A DNA stretch of 64,000 nt from Henckelia pumila (Eukaryota > Streptophyta > Magnoliopsida > Lamiales > Gesneriaceae), in NCBI RefSeq assembly GCF_033568475.1, contig NC_133121.1, forward strand, positions 133,394,375 through 133,458,374. Direction: 5' to 3'. Under the pieces are notes generated by a model. The model did no database searches and was not told where the DNA came from. It saw only the letters and a program-made list of their open reading frames with translations. This document shows, in pieces, positions 54,768 to 64,000 of the stretch. A program made the translations under genes and the position numbers. Within the stretch, counting starts at the first letter, position 1. Every line of letters starts with the position of its first letter.

Positions 54768-55583
54768 TAATCAGTGATTGTTTTATTAATTTACTAAGAC
54801 ATAAAATATGGCGAGATTTAATTTTATGAATTTCACTCCCACTATTTTAACGATTTCACTACCCTCTAGTGAAAACGGGAAACTTGTTTCCTTAGTGGGA
54901 ACTTGGAGTCCAATTGACAAACTATAGTCCCGAATAATATCAGTCAACCATAATTTTCAAAAGGTAGAGCCCAATTGCTTCCAAAGAAATCCCCATGTTT
55001 TTACCTCATGTCCAATAAGGGCCCAATAATATGAAGCCGTTTATTGTGGCATGTCAAGATAACCCATCAATATTAAGTTTTGATGGATAGTCTCCATGTG
55101 GATCCCCAATAATATGAGCCAATCCCATGGGAGTTCTACCCAACTTACAACTTGTGTCGATCCAATGTACAGCTTTCCGACGAACGGGCCCCCCAATAAT
55201 ATGAGCCGGACCGTGCCCGCGGCGGGTAGCATCTCATACATTGATCGTTGATGGAAGGTAGGAACATTTAAACAATATTTAAATTCCTTTTATTTATCTT
55301 GATATCAATTTTAAATCATATTTAAAATGAGGGATTTTTAATTTTTGAAAAATGTCTCATCATTTAATATTTGTATGCTTGCGGGATTCATACAATTTAG
55401 TCTAAACATGCATACAACAATAATATCATATATTATTTAAAGGATAATCGATCCCAATCACTAATCGACCCGTGGTTGCCAATCACGAGTCTAAGTCCAA
55501 TCCTATGTGAAATGCAAGTATGCAATGCAATCCTATTACATTGAGCTTCCAATTTACATTTCTTCGGTCTTTATTGTCTGCTG
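54768..55583 (-). other. Copia leader, gag-proximal part
   Basis: Non-coding sequence between gag and the nested solo LTR, including the left copy of that LTR's TSD (55579-55583). It carries several near-repeated phrases with CCCAATAATATGAGCC at about 55107 and 55191. Confidence 0.6.
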
Positions 55584-55740
55584 TGAAACAACCCTAACCT
55601 CTAAGCTTAAATTAAATAATAAAGAAAATACTGATTTTAAAAAAAAAATTGCCATGACTCGTTTGAAAAGTAAACAAGCCACCTTGACCCAGTCAGCATT
55701 TCAAATAAAGGAAAGAAACGATGACTGAAAGTCTCAAATG

Positions 55741-56062
55741 CAATAATCATAAACGTTCAAAGACTAAGTAACCACTTTCGGGTTACAACATAAAGTAAAC
55801 TAAGAAATAACCTTCAACATAATCTCAAGTGTGCTAATCATAAACATGCAAAGACAAGTAGCCATCTCCCGGTTACAAAATAAAGTGCGCTAATAAAAAA
55901 CATGCAAAGGAAAGTAACCACCTCCCGGTTACAAAATAAAGAGCGCTAAGCATAAACATGCAAGGACAAGTAACCACCTCCCGGTTACAAAATAAGGTGC
56001 GCTAATCGTAAACATGCAAAGACAAGTAACCATCTCCCGATTACAAAATAAGGTGCGCTAAG
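55741..56062. repeat. About 56-bp tandem repeat inside the solo LTR
   Basis: Five to six imperfect units, each carrying AAACATGCAAAGACAAGTA, then ACCACCTCCCGGTTAC, then AAATAAAGTGCGCTAA. The middle units are the most alike. Confidence 0.85.
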
Positions 56063-56679
56063 AAATAAACTTCAACAAGCACAGGGAAAACACATCCTGG
56101 CTAAAAACTACAATTCTCATAATCATTACTACACATCAGAGTTAATACGCGGAAAACTTAAACATTCAACAACGACGGTCATTGGGCTTCGCACTACCAG
56201 TGGCCTCAACCCAGTGGATCCTACCCCTCAATCACCTCAACATATAACTCATCACCTGCAATCAAACAAGCGTAGTGAGTCTAAAGACTCAACAAACATA
56301 AACAGTTGATAACAAGGTTTAAAATACATGATGATGTACTCAAACTATGATACATAGTATACTTTGAACTTTAACTGTAAATATGCATGAAACTAGAAAG
56401 TATAGTAACATGCATTGATGAACTCACGCTATGGGAGACCTTCAACTTTCATAACATTCAACTTTCATAACTTAAACTGAACCTCATGCATTTCTGATAG
56501 ACTGACATAAAAGTGAGACGAGTCAACTGAAACTTTGAAACTTTAACTTTTCTTTTCTTTTCCTTTTCCTTTTTCCTCTAGAAATCAGATCCTTGGATTG
56601 TGACCCTCTGTTTCGATCATGATCATGGCTGCAGTGCACTATGCCGGCAAGACGACGAGATTTCTCCCGACGAACTTAA

Positions 56680-56785
56680 CCCCTCTGTGGCAAGGAGACC
56701 GAGATAACTCCCGATCCCACATTGCCCCTCTGTGGCAAGGAGACCGAGATTACTCCCGATCCCACATTGCCCTATGTGGCAAGGA
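56680..56785. repeat. 45-bp tandem repeat inside the solo LTR
   Basis: CCCCTCTGTGGCAAGGAGAC starts at 56680 and 56725. A third, shortened copy starts near 56768 with CCCTATGTGGCAAGGA. Confidence 0.8.
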
Positions 56786-58219
56786 TAAACAAGATGTCTC
56801 TTGCTCCCTACCTAAACCTCTATAACCTCTTGGTGAGTAGACCGAGGCATCCCCCGGCCTAGCAACACCCCTCTTTGTCACAAACAAATCACTTCATTCA
56901 AAAACATTTACTTTCTTTTTCTTTTCATTCATTAAGACTCGACTCACCCCTCTTTATAGCATGCAAAACAAGAAAACTTCCTTTCACTTTATGAAACTCA
57001 AGAACATGTCATATGCACACGAATAGGCAACCTTTAAGACATGAGACTCAACTCAAAAATGTGGGTGTAAGGTGGATGAGTGGCTGCCCCTAAGATAAAA
57101 GAAACACTTCACTCAACAATTTCCCTCAAACTTGACGTAGCCCGAGCAAGAGAACCGTAAGACCCTAAACTTTGTCATGCCTTAACCAAAACCCGTCCCG
57201 CTTGAACCGACACTTAACAAACACTTCAAATTACCCCTAGGAATAGGTGGTAACATCAAATGATCAAACGAGCTAATTGACAAGACAAGAAAATTGGACA
57301 GCCCCTTTTTACAAAGAAAAATCTGCACCTACACCTCCAACTTAAAAGACTCATAACTTGGTCCAAACTTATCCGAAATAAGCCCATTTTATACCGACAT
57401 GACCACAACATCATGAACTTTACTATGGTACAGCCCTAACCCTGCCCAGACCTCAGCCAAGACCTGCCCTGCCCGTGAACAGTACTGCCCTGCACACTCA
57501 ACAATACCCAACTTACCTCTAACTCAAAAATTCAACCCCATAACCCTCTTTCCTCAACTTTTCTCCATACCAAACAACAATACACCTCAAATAACATCTC
57601 TTAGGACTTATCCCAAGCACTAGGGCAACACTCAACCACACTCCCGCTCCACAATTTCGAAATCATCAAGATCAAGCACCAAACGTGTCTTGATCCTTGT
57701 TCAATCAATGTAACCAATTGCCAAACAACATAATGCATTAATCATACATTCAAAACAGCCCTAATATCATGAAAATTTCGAAATATATATATGGCATACT
57801 TCTGAAAATTTCAAAAATCATATATGCAATCAAAACACTCCATTCTTTCCATCATAATTCAAAATGCAACTCCTTAAAACATATAGCACTTCCGAATTTC
57901 AAAAATCCCCCAAGAACCCTACTGAAAATTGTCAAAATTTCGAACCCTATATGCATACATTAACAAGCATTTCGAAAATATTTAAGGGAATAAGAACAAG
58001 AGCATAAATAGCTTGAATGAGAGCCAAGAAATGCTTATACTTGCCTTCACCAAAACAACCAAGAAAATCAATGGAGAAGGGAGGGGAGCTCAAAGCTTCG
58101 AACCAAAGCTAGACCAAGCTCCTCCGGTGACCTCCTAGCTCCGGCAGTGGTGGTGGCTGGCCAGCGGCGGCCGGAGAACTAAGAAGAAGAGGGAGCCGAA
58201 ATGTTGAAGAGAATGGAGA

Positions 58220-58237
58220 GGGGGGGGGGGGGGGGGG
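58220..58237. repeat. Run of 18 G
   Basis: An uninterrupted G tract within the solo LTR. Its length is likely variable or assembly-sensitive. Confidence 0.7.
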
Positions 58238-59306
58238 CCCAAGAGAGGAAAAGATGAGCTAGGGTTTTAACTTTTCTTTTGCTTTGGAGTCAAGAAAGAA
58301 TGTGTACCAAGTGTACTAGTGTAAGCATGTGTATGTATAAAGTAGTGTGAATGTGTGTGAGTCAATGTGTAACTTTGACTAGAAAAGGTCATACTCCAAA
58401 AGCACTTTTAACTTTTCTTTTAAAACAAATGCTAGCATTTTTCCCCTTAGTTTGAAAGTCTCTAATAAAATAATTAAAGTTGGAAATTTAGTATTCCAGG
58501 TCTCAAATATTGCTTTTCAGAGGAATTTGAAAATAAACTCAAGAATGCGATAAAAGCGATTCTTGTTACCCGGAAATTCTAAAAATCCAAACTTCAACAT
58601 TTTTCCTCCGAAACTCACACATAATAACATTAGAAGTACAGTCTGGGAATAACCGCCATAATCCACCACTGCCGAGGTCGGAGCCGGAGAACCCTGAACT
58701 TAAAAACTTTAACATAAATATACTTGAAATATTTGAACAGTCAGAACTTTAAAGGAAAATTAAACAGTCGCCTCAAACAATTAAAATCAACACTTTAAAT
58801 ATTTTGATGTCACAACAATCAGTGAAATATTTACCTAAAAGACAGAGCGAATAAAATGATTTAAACAACTAGACAAACAATTAAAAGTCATTTAAATAAA
58901 TACACTAACGGCATAGAAACCTTTAAAATGATTTAGACAGATAACAACTTAAAAATAATTAAGCTAAACATTTAAAATCATTTAAACGAATAGACTAAGC
59001 AATTAAAGTAATTTAAATATGAAAGCTTAAACCTTTAAAATACTTAAAACAAATAAGCTGCACGATAAAAAAAATCATTTGAATAAATAAGCTAGACATT
59101 TAAAATTATTTAAATAAACAAATATTGAACCTTTTAAATATTTAAAACGATTAAATTTCAGAATAGAATCATTTTAAAAATACATAAACTTAAACAATTA
59201 AACATAATTCACATATAGAATTTAAATCAATTAAACTAAAAATAATAATCATAATATTTATTAAATTAATGCATGCGATTTAGTAGATTGGATTTCAGGT
59301 ACTACA

Positions 59307-60150
59307 TGCTGGGCCCACCTTTGTCTTCAAATCTTTATCTCCCACTAAGTCTAATAAATTTACAATAAATTTCGATGACAAGTAGGGGATACATATTTAA
59401 GGGTGGGAACGAGCCATAAACCAGACCCACTTTTTATTACAAATGACAATTCAAATTGGGCCATAAACCAAGCCCAATAATAAAACACAACAACAATAAA
59501 ACCAAATGTAAACAACCTAACATACACCTACAATATTGGTCATGACAATCGATCATCCTTTTATCCAATAATTAATTCAATAATTAAATAATTGGATAAC
59601 ATGCAATGACATCATAATTAAAAAGATAAAATCAAATTTTATCTTATCCTTTCATAAGATCATATCTTATCATCAATTGTACCAAAATAATTAATTTTAT
59701 AAAATCTAATTTAACGGATAAAATTTATAAATTTTTCAAAAATTCAAATTTATCCAAAAATCAATTTTAAAAATTTCGAACTCAAACAATTTGATCTGAT
59801 GCCTCGTGGACCAATCAAAAACAATTTTCGATTGGACCAAAAACTAAAATTGCAAAAAATCCAAAAAATCAAATTTTAATTTTTTCGGGCTGCCCGGGAC
59901 GTTTCCGGGCAGCCCCGCCCCCACGTGGGGGCAGGGCAGCCCCACGTGGGGCTTGGGCAGCCCTTCGCAGCCCAGGCCTAGGCAGCGCTGCCCTGGGCAG
60001 CGTCCAGCGTTGCCCTGGGCAGCGATCTAATCGCTGCCTGTGTTGCCCATAAATTTTCGTTTAAAATTTTCGTTTTGTTTTCCAAAAACCGAGGCTAAAA
60101 CTTTTGTACAATCGATTAATTTTAATCGTTTGATCAAAGATTACGACCTG
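59307..60150 (-). other. Copia leader, PBS-proximal part with GC-rich stem-loops
   Basis: Non-coding. The block 59886-60045 is strongly GC-rich in an otherwise AT-rich element. It holds an 11-bp inverted repeat, GGGCTGCCCGG, at 59887-59897 with its partner at 59905-59915. Two 14-bp perfect palindromes follow, CCCCCACGTGGGGG at 59918-59931 and GCCCCACGTGGGGC at 59939-59952. Several GGGCAGCG repeats come after them. Position just 3' of the primer-binding site fits an RNA packaging or dimerisation structure (inference). Confidence 0.7.
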
Positions 60151-60162
60151 TCTCTGATACCA
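60151..60162 (-). other. Primer-binding site of the Copia element (tRNA-iMet)
   Basis: Minus-strand TGGTATCAGAGA lies one base inside the 5' LTR. It matches the initiator-Met tRNA 3' end complement at 11 of 12 positions. Confidence 0.9.
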
Positions 60163-60163
60163 C

Positions 60164-62063
60164 TGTTGTAACACGCGTTCTCTGATCACGCGTATGTGAT
60201 ACCCGGAGTAGCGGAAGTTTAAAAATTTTATTTTTCGATATGGAACGATTTCATATCGTGGGTATCAAATCCAAACGATTAAAATCTTGCAAGTAAAAAT
60301 ATAAATTCACAATTAAAATATTTTTACCTCTTCAAGCTAAGGCTTGATTATGGACTCCAACAGATTTAATCTGCTCTTGTTGTAAATCCCGGGAACCGAT
60401 GACTCGCTCGATCAATCTCCGGAATTAGGTCCACGAATAGAAAACAGAAACCCTCTGATTGATTGCACTAGAAATCAATCAGATGTTTATCGTAGAGAAT
60501 AAACAAATTTGATCTGTCAATTCAGAATGTAATTTTTCAGAAAAATCACAGATTGAATTTTCTCAAAAGGGACAAGAGGAATTCGAAATTCCCCTAAGAA
60601 AATATAGAGTGTGATTTTCGAAAATTGCTTGATTAAAAAGTTATCATTTTTGAAACCTACACAAATATGTATATATATAATTTCTAGATTGGATTAAGTT
60701 ATAATTGTATTAGGACACTAACTCCTTAGGGCCCACAATCCATAACTTAAGCCCAACAAGCCAAGCCCGTTATTGTAGAAATTAATATAAAATTCATCAT
60801 GACTTCGATTGATAAACCGATTTCACCAATGTGCACAAAAACCATTTCTGCACCTTTTAAAGTCAAGATAATTTTTCTGAATCTGAATTCAGTGATTTCC
60901 AAAAATGTCCATCCCTATGTCATTTTAGGAAATTTCACTCTCTTTAGTTAAGAAGTCCAACTTTTCTTTCATCAAATTTAACTCTTTAAATTTAACTATC
61001 TCAACGGGGTTTAGTAATCCATTACTTGTGTGACCCTCAATGGTTCAGGGATACAGCTAGTCGTGGGCTCACAACTCCTTGTGACTCGGAACAATGATTT
61101 CCGACTTGCCCAACGAATCATGGTAAGAGCGTCTAGCAACATCGCCCCATGATTCCCTAGGTATCACTGATAGTGCCTGCAAGAACCAGTAAGTTTTGGT
61201 TAGCGTACAGTACAGTCCCTTTATCCATATATCCCGATCGAATCAACAACCATTGGTACATCGAGAGTCGTTCGAGATTCGATAACTATGCAACGCATCT
61301 TGAAAATCAAATAGTGACATCGCATGTGATACTAGGAAACCAAGTAACCTAAATCACATCGAGTACTCTGGCCAGAGATTTGCCACACTAATATCTCCTC
61401 AGATCGCATAGGATATCCACACTCGCAAGCGTGTGGTAAATCCTTGACAACAAAGCATCGACTCCTATATGTGTCGTTACTGTACCCAATCCCGACACCT
61501 GATGACCCCATAGAGTCGGTAAACGAGTCAAAGTACAGTACTAGCATATAGAGTCTCAATGATGTTTCAAGTAGTAAGGACTAATGGTGTATAACCAAAA
61601 CCGCGGACTTATCCACTCAAATAATAATAACCACTTGGAAAGTCCGAATAGGGTAGTTCGATCATTCATCATATGAATATCCATTTGCATGCTTTGAACA
61701 TCTCCATGTCCATTACCAATGAAACATGGTACTTGGCATCACAAATGCTAGTCTCAATCTCGAGAGATCCTTATCCTTATTAGCAGACGACTCAATTGAC
61801 TAGGAACTGTTTAGAATATACAATGACTATAAGATGTGTTTCATAATTGGTATCTCTCTTTATTCACTATCTCATCTTACTTACACTATAGTATATTCAA
61901 GGTCTTTATCAAAACAACAATAGTATATCACAATATAACAATATGAAGAAAGATAAAGAAAATGCCATTAATAAATGTAAATCATATTAAACAAATATTT
62001 TTTATACATAGAGTCATAAAAGCCCTTAGCCACAAGTTGGCTAACCGGGCACCCACTCTTTCA
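60164..62063 (-). repeat. 5' LTR of the Copia element
   Basis: 1900 bp, about 3 percent different by hand from the other LTR. It abuts the TSD ATCTG at 62064-62068. Confidence 0.95.
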
Positions 62064-62068
62064 ATCTG

Positions 62069-62850
62069 TATATCCGAATCCACCCGAGAACACATGATGC
62101 AGTCCCCATCTTCGACTATATCCATAGGCATTGTCGAAGGGAGGAACCCGCCAAACGTTCTGAATCTCCAATGATCGACTACCTGAGTAGATGAACCTCT
62201 TCCATTCGAGGAAGAGAATCCATCAAACATGAACTCTTTGAATTGCTTGGATAAATAGATATACATCACAAGAACAGGTTCCGGAGGCTTAACTTGGCTC
62301 AAATACCCGAGCCACACTCTGATCACCTTTTCCGAATCCTTGTACTCGATCCAAGACGTAATTTCTTTCTCATTCTTGAGATCGATTCCTTTTGCAAACA
62401 CAATCACAGAAGCCAATAACATAATATTACTCACATCAATGTCGATATGATTCCTGTTAATGTCCTCAATATTTGGTTCGAAACTCGTGTCGAATTCCAC
62501 CACAAAGTAAGAATCTTGAGCTTTGGTTGGGGCCACCAAGTCATCCGGAAGCCCCATGTAACCGTTAGAAACACTGAAAAAGCCCGTATTGGATGTGATT
62601 TGGATCGCGAATCCATTCCCGAAGGAGAAGGAAGAGTTGTTGGTTATGGTAAAGGAGAAGCTGCAGGAGAAAGAAATAGTGGCATTGATGGAAAAATCAA
62701 GAAAGCGAACTGGGCTGACGAAAAATGCTCTTCCAACACCAAAAAAAGGAGGCGACGCCACCTCCTTTGACTGCAGCGGGGGAGCGCAGTTGGTTTCTTG
62801 TGTTAGGACTATGGATTTATTGCTCACCAAAGCATTTCTCAGCTATTTAT
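62069..62850 (-). pseudogene. L-type lectin receptor kinase pseudogene, lectin domain
   Basis: The minus-strand frame from about 62850 encodes a legume-type lectin domain: NKSIVLTQETN, ISFSCSFSFTITN, NSSFSFGNGFAIQITSN, YFVVEFDTSFEPN, IRVWLGYLSQ and the closing WRFRTFGGFLPST. The frame is open to the Copia insertion at 62068, after ...DSDIQI. No ATG plus signal peptide is found before NKS, so the 5' end is missing or altered. The rest of this copy lies at 48491-48894. L-type lectin kinases are plasma-membrane immune or stress receptors; this copy cannot make one. Confidence 0.85.
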
Positions 62851-62877
62851 TTGTTTATTCTACATTGAGAACAATGC

Positions 62878-64000
62878 ATGATTCATTCAAACAATTTCAC
62901 TTTCTCCGGTTGCGCTTTTCTGAGCAATAACTTCATTGTCCTAACCCAAGAAACCAATTGTGCTCCCCCGCCGCCCGTCAGAGGAGGCGGCGCCTCCACC
63001 TTTTTTTGGTGTTGGAAGAGCATTCTCTGTCAGCCCAGTTCGCTTTCTTCATATTTCCACCAATGTCACTGCTTCTTTCTCCTGCAGCTTCTCCTTTACC
63101 ATAACCAACAACTCTTCCTTCTCCTTCGGGAATGGATTCTCATTCCAAATCACATCCAATACGGGATTTTTCAGTGTTTCTAATGGTTACATGGGGCTTC
63201 CGGATGACTTGGTGGCCCCAACCAAAACTCAAGATTCTTACTTTGCGGTAGAATTCGACACGAGTTTTGAACCGAATCTTGAGGACATTAACGGGAATCA
63301 TATCGGCATTGATGTGAATAATATTATGTCATTGGCTTCTGTGATTGTGCTTGCAAAAGGAATCGATCTCAAGAATGGGAAAGAAATTACGGCTTGGATC
63401 GAGTACATGGATTCGGAGAAGGTGATCAGAGTGTGGCTCGGGTATTTGAGCCAAGGTAAGCCTCCGGAACCTGTTCTTGTGATGCAGATCTATTTATCCA
63501 AGCAATTCAAAGAGTTCATGTTTGAGGGATTCTCTTCCTCGAATGGAAGAGGTTCATCTATTCAGGTAGTTGATCGTTGGCGATTCAGAACGTTTGGCGG
63601 GTTCCTCCCTTCGACAATGTCTATGGATATAGTCGAAGATGAGGACTGCATCATGTGTTCTCAGGTGGATTCGGATATACAGATTGGTTCTTTTGAATAT
63701 CATCCTCCTTCGACTAAAAGGACGCTAAATTTTACACTTGTTTTCGGTAGTTTGGTCGTGGTGACCATCATTGTGGCAGCAACTGTTGAGATTTTCTTTG
63801 TGTGTTATCTGAGGAGGAGGCGACTTAGGCGAGCACACATCGAATGACATATGCATAGGTTTATGGCGGTAGAATGGTTCCGAAGATGTTGTCTCTGAAT
63901 GAGATAAGAACAACCACCAATGGATTCAATCAGGACAAGATTATTGGTGAAGGATCCTCTGCTTGTCTATGAAGGGGCCATACCATCTTCTGGTTCTGTG
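62878..64000 (+). pseudogene. L-type lectin receptor kinase, second copy, degraded, runs off window
   Basis: An ATG at 62878 opens MIHSNNFTFSGCAFLSNNF and then the TQETNCAPP stretch shared with the other copy. A 1-bp gain near 62985-63000 relative to the minus copy shifts the frame into the lectin domain (62990-63700: FGNGFSFQITSN, YFAVEFDTSFEPN, WRFRTFGGFLPST). A membrane segment follows, TLVFGSLVVVTIIVAATVEI, then basic RRRRLRR and a stop at 63845. Kinase-start text resumes in another frame (MLSLNEIRTTTNGFNQDKII, then GEGSSAC) and is interrupted again near 63965, where GTCTATGAAG lacks two expected bases. I call it a pseudogene; the kinase domain continues beyond the window. Confidence 0.75.

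Larger units (their letters stand above)
55584..59306 (-). mobile_element. Solo LTR (probably Gypsy-type), 3.7 kb, nested in the Copia leader
   Basis: The segment starts TGAAACAACCC and ends GGTACTACA on the plus strand, so it has TG...CA ends. It is flanked by the 5-bp direct repeat TGCTG at 55579-55583 and 59307-59311. Reverse-complemented it begins TGTAGTACCTGAAATCC, a start I associate with plant Gypsy LTRs. It contains no coding region, primer-binding site or second LTR, so it fits a solo LTR left by recombination between two LTRs. It is younger than the Copia element it interrupts. Confidence 0.8.
48900..62063 (-). mobile_element. Ty1-Copia LTR retrotransposon, full structure, 13.2 kb
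   Basis: Two long direct repeats, 48900-50808 and 60164-62063, begin TGTTG and end TTTCA on the plus strand. The 5-bp TSD ATCTG lies at 48895-48899 and 62064-62068. The element runs on the minus strand, with the right LTR as its 5' LTR. A primer-binding site for initiator-Met tRNA, gag-pol in Copia order and a polypurine tract are all present. By hand the LTRs differ at roughly 3 percent, suggesting an insertion about 1-2 million years ago at usual plant rates. It is structurally complete, but the coding region carries about one break and the leader holds a nested solo LTR. It inserted into a lectin receptor kinase gene. Confidence 0.95.

Noticed and set aside
62447-62930. Two plus-strand frames of 107 and 113 codons
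   Set aside because: They are the antisense of the minus-strand lectin domain; the sense frame has clear family motifs.

Overview
The window is nuclear DNA of a flowering plant. Genes are split by AT-rich GT-AG introns, the families are plant-specific (GT37 fucosyltransferase, CrRLK1L kinase, SnRK1 alpha, NEN exonuclease, L-type lectin kinase), and both LINE and LTR retrotransposons are present. Repeat style and codon use fit an asterid-like eudicot, but the species cannot be named from the sequence.

From 1 to 46.5 kb the window is gene-rich. In order it holds: the last six exons of a DNAJC16-like J-domain protein (+, starts left of the window, a dead LINE in one intron); a PIN4/Par14 parvulin (+); a two-exon GT37 fucosyltransferase (-); plastid ribulose-phosphate 3-epimerase (+, nine exons, one GC-AG intron); a NEN1-like DEDDh exonuclease (+); an intronless CrRLK1L receptor kinase (+); a divergent but intact SnRK1 alpha kinase (-, ten coding exons plus a 5'UTR exon); a single-exon multi-pass membrane protein (+); and a three-exon HNH-domain protein (-). 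I followed splice sites and phase by hand, and every multi-exon model closes in frame. The genes have unrelated jobs (chaperoning, cell wall, carbon metabolism, phloem-type nuclease, surface sensing, energy sensing), so the order looks like ordinary plant synteny.

From 46.5 to 64 kb the window is repeat-dominated. A 13.2-kb Copia LTR retrotransposon (48900-62063, minus strand, TSD ATCTG, two 1.9-kb LTRs) sits inside the minus-strand copy of an L-type lectin receptor kinase. A 3.7-kb solo LTR of another family (TSD TGCTG) is nested in the Copia leader. A second lectin-kinase copy runs the opposite way from about 62.9 kb to the window end, so the two copies form a head-to-head inverted duplication. 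Both copies are broken.

The small-scale structure may be the most unusual part: at least eight short direct repeats (12-26 bp) separated by 4-22 bp of filler are scattered through the gene-rich part, and one of them supplies a splice donor. There is also a new-looking 204-bp MITE with 8-bp TSDs and four internal copies of a short motif.
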